Below are positions 1 to 8,553 of a DNA stretch of 64,000 nt, one piece after another. A program made the translations under genes and the position numbers. The stretch is from Paraburkholderia phosphatilytica (GTDB lineage Bacteria > Pseudomonadota > Gammaproteobacteria > Burkholderiales > Burkholderiaceae). The DNA is taken from the NCBI RefSeq assembly GCF_003443895.1, contig NZ_QQOA01000001.1, positions 375,123 through 439,122 of the forward strand, written 5' to 3'. The notes beneath the pieces are model-generated. The model was not told the DNA's origin. It did no database searches and saw only the letters and a program-made list of their open reading frames with translations. Every line of letters begins with the position of its first letter. Position 1 is the stretch's first letter.

Positions 1-277
1 ACGCTGCATCGTCTACGAAGAAGCGCTGTATCGCGCGCTACCGGGCACCGTCGACGCGCGCATCGCCGAACTCACAGCGCGACACCCCGAGTTCGAATTG
101 ACGCGATTCGAGCCGCCCCACGCGGCGATGAACGAAGCGGCACAGGCGCAGCATCGACATCGCAAGCATGCCGCGATACAGGCTTACCGCAGCCAGTTGC
201 CGGCGCTCACCCATCTGCCCGTGCGCGATCTCGACGCACCGGAACGCTTCTGGATGTTGACGCGTCGAGACGGCTGA
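1..277 (+). CDS. C-terminal fragment, possible PIG-L family deacetylase
   Basis: The gene enters from outside the window; reading from base 2 gives about 91 residues before a TGA at 275-277. The visible part has a CIVYEEALYR segment near its start and an AYRSQLPAL segment near its end. Tyrosine-glutamate stretches and a terminal K/R-x-AYRSQ helix recall the C-terminal part of PIG-L/LmbE-type N-acetylglucosamine deacetylases, but the metal-binding motifs lie upstream and are not visible. The family call is therefore tentative. A strong hairpin follows in the convergent gap. Confidence 0.45.
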   Translation, partial: RCIVYEEALYRALPGTVDARIAELTARHPEFELTRFEPPHAAMNEAAQAQHRHRKHAAIQAYRSQLPALTHLPVRDLDAPERFWMLTRRDG

Positions 278-308
278 GCGCATTGCGCAGCACGCGCGGC
301 CTCAAAGA

Positions 309-345
309 ACGACCGCCGGCGCGGGCCATCTGCGCTGGCGGTCGT
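309..345. terminator. Bidirectional hairpin between convergent genes
   Basis: ACGACCGCC at 309-317 is the exact reverse complement of GGCGGTCGT at 337-345. An inner GCGC/GCGC pair extends the stem to about 13 bp with one mismatch and a nine-base loop. There is no clear T tract on either side, but the position between two converging genes fits a terminator. Confidence 0.5.
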
Positions 346-368
346 GACACCCGCTTGGCTGGAAAGCG

Positions 369-650
369 CTATTTCCCCTTCGTATCGCTGCTTGCGTCCG
401 CACCCGGCATGTTGGTGGTGTCGGTCGCCGGTTTGGTTGCCTTCTTGTGATGCATGATCTTCTTGTGCGATGCCTTCGCGTGCGATGCGCCCATCGTTGC
501 ATCGGCGGCGTTCTGCGTGTCCTGGGAGCCGCCGCCGGCGCCTGCCGCGCCACCTGTGCCGCCGCCCCCGTTACCCTGCGCAAACGCGCTGCCCGACGCG
601 CACAGCAGCGAGATGAGGAGTACCGGCAGTGCCTGTCTGCATGATTTCAT
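369..650 (-). CDS. Small secreted Gly-rich and His/Lys-rich protein
   Basis: The product has 93 residues. The start at 650 was chosen because GAAGGAG lies just upstream and a classic signal peptide follows at once: MKSC, then a hydrophobic core, ending in SAFA before QG (cleavage near residue 22). The mature part opens with a Gly-rich run (about residues 24-40), continues with a basic HAKASHKKIMHHKK stretch, and ends in a Thr/Asp-rich tail. No catalytic motif is visible. It is likely a periplasmic or secreted low-complexity protein of unknown role. The reading frame continues upstream, but those residues look like non-coding sequence. Confidence 0.6.
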   Translation of the reverse strand: MKSCRQALPVLLISLLCASGSAFAQGNGGGGTGGAAGAGGGSQDTQNAADATMGASHAKASHKKIMHHKKATKPATDTTNMPGADASSDTKGK

Positions 651-894
651 GAACTTCTCCTTCGGTTCTTCGGACTCTGGATGGATCCGCAAGGATCCGC
701 GACGAACGTTGCCGTTCTCGCGCAACACGCAGCAACCGCCATACCTCGTTCGCTGCAATGCAACGCGAAATCGATGCGTGGACGTGCGCGCGCTGCTCGA
801 TCCACGTGATGCGAAATCAAAGCTGGCCCACCGCTTGCGGTGTCATTCACGTTCGGGATGCGCATGCGCATCCGCCATGCTTGAGGACACCACG

Positions 895-3204
895 ATGAGC
901 GATACCACTCCACTCAAGGCATACCGGCATCCGGCAGGAGGCTGGGGCTCGGCGAAAGCGGTTGCGTCGATCCTCGTGCAGGAACACGTCGTAGTGCCAG
1001 GCAGCCAGATACTGATGCACCAGAACAAGCCGGACGGCTTCGCGTGCGTCAGCTGTTCATGGGCGAAGCCGGCGGATCCGCATCTGTTCGAGTTCTGCGA
1101 GAACGGCGCCAAGGCAACCGCGTGGGAGATCACGAACAAACGTATCGACGCGGATTTCTTCGCCGAACACACGGTGACCGAGCTCATGTCGAGGTCCGGC
1201 TTCGAGCTGGAGTCGTCCGGACGCTTGACCGCTCCGCTGCGCTACGACCCGGACACCGACCGCTATGTGCAGACCACCTGGGAACACGCATTCGCGGACA
1301 TCGCGCGCGAGTTGCGAGCGCTGGACCCGAAGAGCGTGGTGTTCTACGCGTCGGGTCGCGCATCGCTGGAAACGTCGTATATGTACCAGCTGCTGGCGCG
1401 AATGTACGGCACGAACAACCTGCCCGACAGTTCGAACATGTGCCACGAGAGCACGTCCGTGGGTTTGCCGCCTTCGATCGGCGCGTCGGTCGGCACGGTG
1501 ACGCTCGAGGATTTCGATCACACCGACTGCCTGTTCTTCTTCGGCCACAACACCGGCACCAACGCGCCGCGCATGCTGCATCAGCTTCAGGATGCGCGTA
1601 ACCGCGGCGCGAAGATCCTCACGTTCAACCCGCTGCGCGAACGCGGGCTCGTGGAATTCGCGAACCCGCAATCGGTGCCTGAGATGCTCAAGCCAGGCGG
1701 CACGCAGATCAGCACGCAATACCATCAGGTCAAGGTGGGCGGCGACGCGGCCGCGATAGCGGGCCTCTGCAAGCATTTGATCAAATGGGACGACGCGGCG
1801 CGCGCGAAAGGCGAGACGCCGGTGCTCGATCACGCGTTCATCGCGGAGCACACGCAAGGCTTCGACGCCTTCGTCGATGCGATGCGCCGACTCACATGGG
1901 AGGAGATCGAGCGGCACTCGCAACTGACGCGCGAAGCGCTTGCGGAAGCCGCTGCCGAATACGCGGCCGCGGAGCGGGTGATGGTGCTGTACGGGATGGG
2001 CATTACGCAGCATCGCAGCGGCGTGCACAACGTGCAGATGCTGGTGAACCTGCTGCTACTGCGCGGCAACATCGGCAAGCGCGGTGCGGGCATCTGTCCG
2101 ATTCGCGGCCATTCGAACGTGCAGGGTCAGCGCACGGTGGGCATTACCGAAAAACCCGCGCTCGCGCCGCTCGACAAGCTGAAGGAGCTCTACGCGTTCG
2201 AACCGCCGCGTGACACAGGACTCACCACCGTCGATACCTGCAAAGGCGTGCTGGATGGCAGCGTCAAGGCATTCATCGGACTGGGCGGCAATTTCCAGGT
2301 CGCGACACCGGATCATCATGTGATGGAACCCGCGTGGCGCAACACGCGCCTCACGGTGCAGATCGCGACGAAGCTCAACCGCAGCCATCTGCTGCACGGC
2401 GAGGTGGCCTATCTGCTGCCCTGCCTTGGACGCATCGAGGTGGACCGGCAGGCAAGCGGCGAACAGGCGGTGACGGTGGAAGACAGCACCGCGTGCATCC
2501 ACGGTTCACATGGCTATGCGGAACCCGCTAGCGACATGCTGCTTTCCGAGCCCGCGATCGTCGCGGGCATCGCGAAAGCGCTGCTGCCGCGCAATCCGCA
2601 CGTCGACTGGGACGCATGGGTGGACGACTACTCGCTGGTGCGCGATGCGATCGAGCGCACGTATCCCGACCAATTCAAGGACTTCAACCGGCGCATGTGG
2701 CAACCCGGCGGCTTCCATCGTCCGTTGCCGGCCACCGAGCGGACCTGGAAAACACCGAACGGGAAGGCGAATTTCATCGTACCCGAGACGCTCGACGAAG
2801 ACGCCGACATGCCCTCCTCAGGCCCCGACGTGCTGCGCCTGATGACGACACGCGGCGACAGCCAGTTCAACACCACCGTCTATTCGCTCGACGATCGCTT
2901 CCGTAGCGTCAAAGGCACGCGCAACGTGCTGTTGATGCATCGCGACGACATGGAACGGCTCGGCTTGAGCGAAGGGGATGCGGTCTGTATTTCAACGGTC
3001 TCCCGGGACAACGTGACGCGCGAAATTGACGGTATGCGCGTGCATGCGTTCGATATTCCGCGCGGCTGCCTGATGGGCTACTACCCCGAATGCAACCCGC
3101 TGATTCCGCTGTCGCATCACGCGGAATCGAGCAAGGTGCCGGCCGCGAAATCGATACCGGTGCGATTGAAGAAATCGCACCGGGTGGTGGCAGAGGCGGC
3201 GTGA
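895..3204 (+). CDS. FdhF/YdeP-type molybdopterin oxidoreductase
   Basis: The 769-residue product matches the length and motifs of the YdeP family, the formate-dehydrogenase alpha-like molybdopterin enzymes (E. coli YdeP has about 760 residues). C51, C54 and C68 near the N-terminus fit an iron-sulfur cluster site. SSNMCHESTS, FFGHNTGTNAPR and IRGHSNVQGQRTVG fit molybdopterin-guanine dinucleotide binding, and the C-terminal part looks like a molydop-binding domain. The open frame runs back to 454, but ATG 895 with GAGGA just upstream starts the conserved region. The natural substrate is unknown; YdeP has been linked to acid resistance in E. coli. No partner subunit gene is adjacent. Confidence 0.85.
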   Translation: MSDTTPLKAYRHPAGGWGSAKAVASILVQEHVVVPGSQILMHQNKPDGFACVSCSWAKPADPHLFEFCENGAKATAWEITNKRIDADFFAEHTVTELMSRSGFELESSGRLTAPLRYDPDTDRYVQTTWEHAFADIARELRALDPKSVVFYASGRASLETSYMYQLLARMYGTNNLPDSSNMCHESTSVGLPPSIGASVGTVTLEDFDHTDCLFFFGHNTGTNAPRMLHQLQDARNRGAKILTFNPLRERGLVEFANPQSVPEMLKPGGTQISTQYHQVKVGGDAAAIAGLCKHLIKWDDAARAKGETPVLDHAFIAEHTQGFDAFVDAMRRLTWEEIERHSQLTREALAEAAAEYAAAERVMVLYGMGITQHRSGVHNVQMLVNLLLLRGNIGKRGAGICPIRGHSNVQGQRTVGITEKPALAPLDKLKELYAFEPPRDTGLTTVDTCKGVLDGSVKAFIGLGGNFQVATPDHHVMEPAWRNTRLTVQIATKLNRSHLLHGEVAYLLPCLGRIEVDRQASGEQAVTVEDSTACIHGSHGYAEPASDMLLSEPAIVAGIAKALLPRNPHVDWDAWVDDYSLVRDAIERTYPDQFKDFNRRMWQPGGFHRPLPATERTWKTPNGKANFIVPETLDEDADMPSSGPDVLRLMTTRGDSQFNTTVYSLDDRFRSVKGTRNVLLMHRDDMERLGLSEGDAVCISTVSRDNVTREIDGMRVHAFDIPRGCLMGYYPECNPLIPLSHHAESSKVPAAKSIPVRLKKSHRVVAEAA

Positions 3205-3216
3205 ATCAGCGTTGAG

Positions 3217-3585
3217 TCAGCGCCGCTGCGCCTTCTTCGCTTTCGGCGACTCTTGCGCTTCTTCATTCAGCGCGTCTTCATCCGGCGCGAACGCATCGCC
3301 GACGCGATCCGGTTCGATATCGCTGTCGAACTGCAACGTCTCGTCACCGTCGGCCGCGGCGCGCTCGCCGGTGCCCGCGCGGTCCGTATCGCTATCCAGC
3401 TCCGTGTCGCCGGTTTCCAGCGCGTGGTTGTCCAGCTCGGTATCCCGATCGAAGTCGTGACGCTTCGCGCCCGCCACGTCGCTCCCGCTATCCGACGAGT
3501 CGCTCGGGCCCAATGCGCCTGTGGTGTTCCCTGGGCTGCCTTTCTGCGGCAATTCGTTGTCGGGGTCCAGTGTGCTGCTGGTCAT
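3217..3585 (-). CDS. Acidic low-complexity hypothetical protein
   Basis: The product has 122 residues, is rich in Asp, Glu, Ser and Thr, and carries repeated D-T-E-L-D-like motifs (RDTELDN, GDTELDSD), then a short basic tail ending KAKKAQRR. There is no signal peptide, membrane segment or recognisable domain, so it is probably disordered. The start is supported by an excellent ribosome binding site (AAAGGAG). It ends 12 bp from the end of the YdeP-type gene on the opposite strand. I do not recognise a function. Confidence 0.55.
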   Translation of the reverse strand: MTSSTLDPDNELPQKGSPGNTTGALGPSDSSDSGSDVAGAKRHDFDRDTELDNHALETGDTELDSDTDRAGTGERAAADGDETLQFDSDIEPDRVGDAFAPDEDALNEEAQESPKAKKAQRR

Positions 3586-3710
3586 GTCGATCTCCTTTCA
3601 TCACACATCCGGGTGCGGATCGCCGCTCTGCCTCATTGGGCGGAACAGATCGATCGTTGTCCTGATGTGGATCCGCATGCGGCGTTCCAGCATGCGCGAC
3701 ACGATGCAGC

Positions 3711-4349
3711 TCAATGCCCTTCCCGCTCCTTCAGCCGCGCGCGATGCGCGGCGACCTTCGCGCGATTGCCGCAGATCGCCATGCTGCACCAGCGGCGCGC
3801 GTGACCGCGCGTGTGGTCCGCGAACAGCAGCGTGCAGCGCGGCCCTTCGCATGCCTTCACGTGTGTGAAGTCTTCGTCGCATACCAGCTTCGCCAATGCT
3901 TCCGCAATCGGCATCAGCAACGATTCCGCCGAAGTCCAGCGCCGGTTCTCGCGGAATTCGAAGCGCGCGGCGCCCTCTTCGACGTGCGCGACGACCTCGC
4001 CAAAGCGCTCGTCGCGCGCCAGCAGCTGATTCAACGGTGCGAGTTCGCGCGCGTCTTTCGCCGTCAGCGGCCGGCCCTTGCGCTTCTGCACGAAGCCTCT
4101 GAACCATTCGCGCAGCCCGCGCGCCTGGTCCGCAACCGCATCGAGCTGCGCGGCGGTGGACTGCGCGCGCATTGCCGCAAGCGCGGCAGCGGGTACGAGC
4201 CCGGCCTGTTCGAGCCAGCCGAGTAGCCCTTCGCCATCGCTGATCCAGTCGACTTCCTCGTCCACCGGCGTGGCGATCGAGTTCAGGAAATCGAGTCCGG
4301 GCGCGTCGGCCACCAAGATCGCGGGAATCTGACGGTAGTCCATAAGCAA
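3711..4349 (-). CDS. CGNR zinc-finger (ABATE-domain) regulator
   Basis: The 212-residue product has the layout of ABATE/CGNR proteins: a long N-terminal domain opening with an LDFLNSIATP motif, then a C-terminal zinc-binding segment CEGPRCTLLFAD...RRWCSMAICGNR containing the hallmark CGNR. The four cysteines fit a treble-clef-like zinc site and the end is basic (KVAAHRARLKER). These proteins are taken to be transcription regulators. ATG 4349 is used; an in-frame ATG at 4343 is equally possible. It is divergent from two alpha/beta hydrolase genes, and the shared gap holds tandem dyad repeats, so it may control both sides. Confidence 0.8.
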   Translation of the reverse strand: MLMDYRQIPAILVADAPGLDFLNSIATPVDEEVDWISDGEGLLGWLEQAGLVPAAALAAMRAQSTAAQLDAVADQARGLREWFRGFVQKRKGRPLTAKDARELAPLNQLLARDERFGEVVAHVEEGAARFEFRENRRWTSAESLLMPIAEALAKLVCDEDFTHVKACEGPRCTLLFADHTRGHARRWCSMAICGNRAKVAAHRARLKEREGH

Positions 4350-4390
4350 CCTGACGAATGAATGACGATCGGAATCACGATGAAAATAGT

Positions 4391-4466
4391 GTAACCACTA
4401 AAAATCATCTTGACAAGTTACATATCTCGTTAGTAACCTCTAAAACATAAATTTGCAGGTTACATA
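4391..4466. promoter_or_regulatory. Tandem dyad repeats in divergent promoter, candidate CGNR operator
   Basis: Two 34-bp units (4391-4424 and 4433-4466) start 42 bp apart. Each reads GTAACC-N-CTAAAA at one end and GTTACATA at the other, with identical internal spacing; 25 of 34 positions match. GTAAC and GTTAC are inverted copies, so each unit is a dyad. A TTGACA -35-like hexamer (4410-4415) lies inside the first unit. The region is AT-rich compared with its surroundings. Confidence 0.55.
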
Positions 4467-4525
4467 GAGCACGACAGACAGGTGTGCGTCACGAGCGGCA
4501 ACCTTTTTCTTCAAAGGAGCAGGAC

Positions 4526-5221
4526 ATGTCTCTTGGCAATGTGAGCGCGGTGCTGGTGCACGGCGCATGGGCTGACGGATCGAGCTTTGGCAAGGTGATC
4601 GAGCGTCTGAAGGGTCACGGCATCCGTGCTGTCGCGGCGCCATTGCCGCTGACGTCGCTGGGCGACGACGTGGCCGCGCTGGATCGCACACTGGAACGGA
4701 TCGACGGGCCGGTCGTGCTGGTGGGGCACGCGTACGCGGGCGCCGTGATCGGTGCAACGCGGGCGCCGAACGTCGCCGCGCTCGTGTATGCGGCCGCGCT
4801 TGCGCCGGACGAAGGCGAAACCGTCGCGGATGTGTTCTATCGCGACGAGACGCATCCGCAGGCGCCGAAGCTCGCGCCGGACGCGCACGGCTGGATCTGG
4901 CTTCCCGACGACGCATTTGCATCCGCATTCGCGCAGCACGCGACGCCAGAAGAGCTTGCGGTGCTCGCCGCGGTGCAGCGGCCGATTGCTGCGGTGTGCA
5001 TTGGCGAAGCGGTGAAGCGGCCGTTGTGGAAGGACGTGCCGAGCTGGTTCCTGATCGCGGAACAGGACCGGATGATCAACCCGGCGACGCAGCACTTTAT
5101 GGCGCGCCGGATGAAGGCGCACGTGCGTTCGTACGACGCTGATCACACGCCCATCGTCACGGCGCCCGATGCAGTCGCGAACGTGATCGTCGAAGCCGTT
5201 CAGTCCGTTGCCGCGCGATAA
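4526..5221 (+). CDS. Alpha/beta hydrolase with Ala at the nucleophile position
   Basis: The 231-residue product resembles small esterase/hydroxynitrile-lyase-like alpha/beta hydrolases. VLVHGAWADGSS (residues 9-20) is the oxyanion-hole region, and ADHTPIV near the end carries the likely catalytic histidine. The nucleophile elbow reads GHAYAG (67-72), so residue 69 is Ala where the family normally has Ser; the codon is gcg. ATG 4526 was chosen because AAAGGAG stands 8 bp before it. The gene is the first of two hydrolases reading away from the CGNR regulator. Whether it is still a hydrolase is uncertain. Confidence 0.75.
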   Translation: MSLGNVSAVLVHGAWADGSSFGKVIERLKGHGIRAVAAPLPLTSLGDDVAALDRTLERIDGPVVLVGHAYAGAVIGATRAPNVAALVYAAALAPDEGETVADVFYRDETHPQAPKLAPDAHGWIWLPDDAFASAFAQHATPEELAVLAAVQRPIAAVCIGEAVKRPLWKDVPSWFLIAEQDRMINPATQHFMARRMKAHVRSYDADHTPIVTAPDAVANVIVEAVQSVAAR

Positions 5222-5260
5222 GCGCACTAACTTTGTTCACTGCATTCGAGGATAGAAATC

Positions 5261-6115
5261 ATGAGCACCATCACCTATCGCCGCGCGAACGTCGACGGCT
5301 TCAACGTGTTCTATCGCGAAGCGGGCCGCGCGGGCGCGCCGAAGCTGCTGCTTCTGCACGGTTTCCCGAGCTCCAGCCACATGTTTCGCGATCTGATGCC
5401 GCTGCTCGCGGACCGCTTTCATATCGTCGCGCCAGATCTGCCGGGCTTCGGGCAATCCGATCTGCCGTCACGCGACGAGTTCGCGTATACGTTCGACAAC
5501 CTCGCCAACGTGATCGAGCGCTTCACGGAAGTGATCGGCTTCGACCGGTTCGCGGTGTACGTGTTCGACTACGGTGCTCCCACCGGTTTTCGTCTCGCAC
5601 TCAAGCACCCCGAGCGGATCACGGCGATCGTTTCGCAGAACGGCAACGCGTACGAAGAAGGCTTGAGCGACGGCTGGAACCCGATTCGCGCGTACTGGAA
5701 GGACCCGTCGCAAGCGAATCGCGATGCGCTGCGCGCGCTGCTCACGCACGAGACGACTGTGTGGCAATACACACATGGCGTGAAGGACGCGGCCTCGGTA
5801 TCGCCCGACGGCTATTCGCTCGACGACTTCTACATGAGCCGTCCGGGCGCGCACGAAGTGCAGCTCGATCTGTTCCGCGACTATCGGAACAACGTCGCGC
5901 TGTATCCGGAGTTTCAGGCGTATTTCCGCACGCATCAGCCGCCGTTTCTCGCGGTGTGGGGCAAGAACGATCCGTTCTTCCTGCCTCCGGGTGCCGAAGC
6001 GTTCAAGCGTGACATGCCGAATGCGGAAGTGCGGTTCTTCGATACCGGGCACTTCGCGCTAGAAACGCATGCCGCGGAAATTGCGGCGGTTATCGCGGAG
6101 TTCTTGCTGCGATAA
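5261..6115 (+). CDS. Alpha/beta hydrolase, epoxide hydrolase/dehalogenase type
   Basis: The product has 284 residues. LLLLHGFPSSSHMFRDL (about 28-45) gives the HG oxyanion motif and APDLPGFGQS (57-66) is typical of the MhpC/haloalkane-dehalogenase group. The nucleophile elbow VFDYGAP places Asp103 as nucleophile, and FFDTGHFALE near the C-terminus supplies the histidine. An Asp nucleophile suggests an epoxide hydrolase or dehalogenase-like mechanism rather than a serine esterase. It starts 39 bp after the previous hydrolase and is probably co-transcribed with it. The substrate cannot be read from sequence. Confidence 0.8.
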   Translation: MSTITYRRANVDGFNVFYREAGRAGAPKLLLLHGFPSSSHMFRDLMPLLADRFHIVAPDLPGFGQSDLPSRDEFAYTFDNLANVIERFTEVIGFDRFAVYVFDYGAPTGFRLALKHPERITAIVSQNGNAYEEGLSDGWNPIRAYWKDPSQANRDALRALLTHETTVWQYTHGVKDAASVSPDGYSLDDFYMSRPGAHEVQLDLFRDYRNNVALYPEFQAYFRTHQPPFLAVWGKNDPFFLPPGAEAFKRDMPNAEVRFFDTGHFALETHAAEIAAVIAEFLLR

Positions 6116-6128
6116 CCCAGGCGCCGGA

Positions 6129-7067
6129 TCAGTTCGGGCTGGATGTGGAGCGGATCGCGGGCTGGGGTGCAGCGGAGGGTTGAACGATTGCTGCGCGCTG
6201 TCGGCCGATCTGCAGGATCGCGACGCTACCGAGTATCACGACGATCGCGATCCCCTCCAGAATGCCGATGCGCTCTCCGCACGCCTGGCCGATCAACAAT
6301 GCGACGACAGGCGTGATGTAGGTCGAACTCGAGGCCGCAACCGCACCCAGTTCCTGAAGCAGAAAATAGTAGATCAGGAATGCGATACCGGTTCCGAAAA
6401 TCCCGAGCCCGACGATAACTCCGGTTGCCGCGCGCCAATCCGTGAATAGCCGCCCGATGCCCGTGAAGTCCGTCGCCAGTGCCAGCAGAATGAGCGCGAT
6501 GCCCATCTGCCATGTGACCAGCGCTAAAGGCGGCAATTGATGCGGCGACAGAAAGCGGCGTACGTATACGTACGACAGCCCAAAGACGGACGCGCCAGCC
6601 ACCATCCACGACACGCCGACCGGATCGATAGGGCTGGACGCGCCTTCCCACGGTCGCGCAATCAGCGCGATGCCGGCGAATCCGCATGTCACGCCAAGCG
6701 CCATCAGCCAGTTGAGCTTTTCCGATCGCAGGAACAGCACCGAGAAGAGCGCGGTGAACAACGCGATGGAGCCGCCCAGCACACCCGCGATGCCCGAAGG
6801 CAGCAGTGCGGTTCCTTTGACGATCGACACGTAGTAGAACGCCGTGGCCACGGCGGCCATCACGAAGAAGTGAGGCAGATGGCGCACCTGGCGTCGATTG
6901 ATCGCGCGTGCGCGCCATGCTGCACACGCCAGCGGCAGGAAACCAAACAGCACCCGCAGGAAGGCGATCTGCGTGGGCGTGATGAGAACCGAGGCCCACT
7001 TCATGTAGATGAAGTTCGATCCCCAGACGAGTCCGAGCAGAACGAAGGCGAACCTGGTCAGCTTCAT
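6129..7067 (-). CDS. EamA/DMT family transporter
   Basis: The 312-residue protein has about ten hydrophobic segments arranged as two EamA repeats. The first begins with the GLVWGSNFIYMKWA motif near the N-terminus and the second begins near VSWMVAGASVFGLSYVYVRR. Drug/metabolite transporter family members of this kind export amino acids or small metabolites. It is divergent from the GNAT gene with a 110-bp gap and ends 13 bp from the end of the hydrolase on the other strand. No substrate can be assigned. Confidence 0.85.
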   Translation of the reverse strand: MKLTRFAFVLLGLVWGSNFIYMKWASVLITPTQIAFLRVLFGFLPLACAAWRARAINRRQVRHLPHFFVMAAVATAFYYVSIVKGTALLPSGIAGVLGGSIALFTALFSVLFLRSEKLNWLMALGVTCGFAGIALIARPWEGASSPIDPVGVSWMVAGASVFGLSYVYVRRFLSPHQLPPLALVTWQMGIALILLALATDFTGIGRLFTDWRAATGVIVGLGIFGTGIAFLIYYFLLQELGAVAASSSTYITPVVALLIGQACGERIGILEGIAIVVILGSVAILQIGRQRAAIVQPSAAPQPAIRSTSSPN

Positions 7068-7177
7068 CGTGCTTTATCCGACGCTGAGGTAAGCCACCAG
7101 TAGAGCAAAGCGCAAAAGCTGCCGATAGAACGGAAGCGGCGTCGGTATGGGATGCAGGCGTCAGGTGGTCGAATACA

Positions 7178-7624
7178 ATGAACTTCATGACTCCGCGCAT
7201 CGACCTCCGCCCTGCAACCCCGGCCGACGTGCCGTTTCTCCTGCAGCTTCGCAAGCTCACAATGACGGAGCATCTGCAACGAATGGGCGAGCCGGTCGAC
7301 GAAGACGCCCACTTGCAGCGGGTCTGGTCGAATTTCGATGACGCACAGATCATTCGCGCGAATGACGAAAGCATCGGGCTGCTCAAATTGAACCGGGCGC
7401 CTGACGAGTGGCATGTGCACCAGATCCAGATCCTGCCCACACATCAAGGCAGCGGCATCGGCAAGCGCGTCTTGAGCGCAGTATTGGACGAAGCAAGATG
7501 TAAGGGCGTGCATATGTCGCTGAGCGTACTGCACGGAAACCCGGCGCGGCGACTCTACGAGCGGCTCGGCTTCGAAGTCGTTACCGAAACTTCCATCGAG
7601 GCGACGCTCAGGTGGCGTCCGTAA
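7178..7624 (+). CDS. GNAT family N-acetyltransferase
   Basis: The 148-residue product is a single GNAT domain. IDLRPATPADVPFLLQLR is the N-terminal strand-helix, QIQILPTHQGSGIGKRVL contains the acetyl-CoA-binding R/Q-x-x-G-x-G loop (HQGSGIG), and NPARRLYERLGFEVV is the typical C-terminal motif. It transfers acetyl from acetyl-CoA to an unknown amine. ATG 7178 has AGGTGG upstream; an in-frame ATG at 7187 is an alternative. Confidence 0.85.
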   Translation: MNFMTPRIDLRPATPADVPFLLQLRKLTMTEHLQRMGEPVDEDAHLQRVWSNFDDAQIIRANDESIGLLKLNRAPDEWHVHQIQILPTHQGSGIGKRVLSAVLDEARCKGVHMSLSVLHGNPARRLYERLGFEVVTETSIEATLRWRP

Positions 7625-7689
7625 TATTCCCCGTTGTGCAAGAATTCCCCTGAGCAACGGACCCCTCCGACACGAGGAATCGACCGACC

Positions 7690-8550
7690 ATGACGCGCCG
7701 CCCCCGTCTCCACCTCGCCGCAACACAATACGTCGCGCTGGCAGCGTGCATCGCGCTAACACTGCCCGCACTCGCGCAGACCGATGCCACCACGCAAGCC
7801 GCCGCACCAGTAATCCAGGCGAGCCCCGCGATCACCAAACTATTCGCCCCCACCGGCACCTTGCGCGCGTCGATCAACCTCGGCAATCCGGTGCTGGCCA
7901 CCCTCGATCCCGCAACCGGCAAGCCCGTTGGCGTTTCGGTCGACCTCGCCACCGAATTCGCAAAACGCCTCGGCGTGCCGCTCGAACTCGTTGCGGTCAA
8001 ATCGGCCGCGGCATCCGTCGATAACGTCGATCACGATCAGGCGGACATCGGCTTCTTCGCCGTCGACCCTAAGCGCGGAGATGAAATCAGCTTCACGAGG
8101 CCGTATGTGCTGATCGAAGGCTTCTACCTTGTGCGTGACGCCTCGCCGATCAAGACCAACGATCAGGTCGATCGGGCGGGCGTGACCGTCGCGGTCGGCA
8201 AAGGCAGCGCGTACGACCTGTACCTCTCCCGCGAATTGCATCACGCGACGATCGTGCGCATTCCCACGTCGCCGGCTGTGGTGCAGAGCTTCATGGATCA
8301 GCATCTGGACGTGGCGGCAGGCGTCAAGCAGCAGCTCGAAGCCGACGCCGCTCAAACCAGCGGGCTGCGTCTGCTCGATCAGCGCTTCATGGTGATTCGC
8401 CAGGCAGTCGGCGTACCTAAGGCAAGAGGGAACGACGCAGCGGCGTATCTATCGCAATTCGTCGAAGCGATGAAGGCATCGGGGTTCGTGGCAGCGTCGC
8501 TGGCGCGCCATCATATTGCGGGAGCGACGGTCGCTAAAGAAAACGACTGA
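7690..8550 (+). CDS. Periplasmic amino-acid-type solute-binding protein (family 3), orphan
   Basis: The 286-residue protein begins with a signal peptide ending in ALAQ near residue 30. The rest fits a family 3 extracellular solute-binding domain: GTLRASINLGNP, GKPVGVSVDLATEFAKRLGVPLELV, the ADIGFFAVDPKRGDEISFTRPYV segment, and VTVAVGKGSAYDLYLSR. Such proteins bind amino acids or related ligands for ABC importers. No permease or ATPase gene is adjacent, so it works with a remote transporter or as a sensor. Confidence 0.8.
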   Translation: MTRRPRLHLAATQYVALAACIALTLPALAQTDATTQAAAPVIQASPAITKLFAPTGTLRASINLGNPVLATLDPATGKPVGVSVDLATEFAKRLGVPLELVAVKSAAASVDNVDHDQADIGFFAVDPKRGDEISFTRPYVLIEGFYLVRDASPIKTNDQVDRAGVTVAVGKGSAYDLYLSRELHHATIVRIPTSPAVVQSFMDQHLDVAAGVKQQLEADAAQTSGLRLLDQRFMVIRQAVGVPKARGNDAAAYLSQFVEAMKASGFVAASLARHHIAGATVAKEND

Positions 8551-8553
8551 CGC

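Noticed and set aside
454..894. N-terminal extension of the YdeP-type oxidoreductase frame
   Set aside because: It overlaps the small secreted gene on the other strand, shows no domain similarity, and ATG 895 has a ribosome binding site.
1057..2028. 323-codon minus-strand frame inside the YdeP-type gene
   Set aside because: It is very rich in Arg and His with no motif, opposite a well supported gene.
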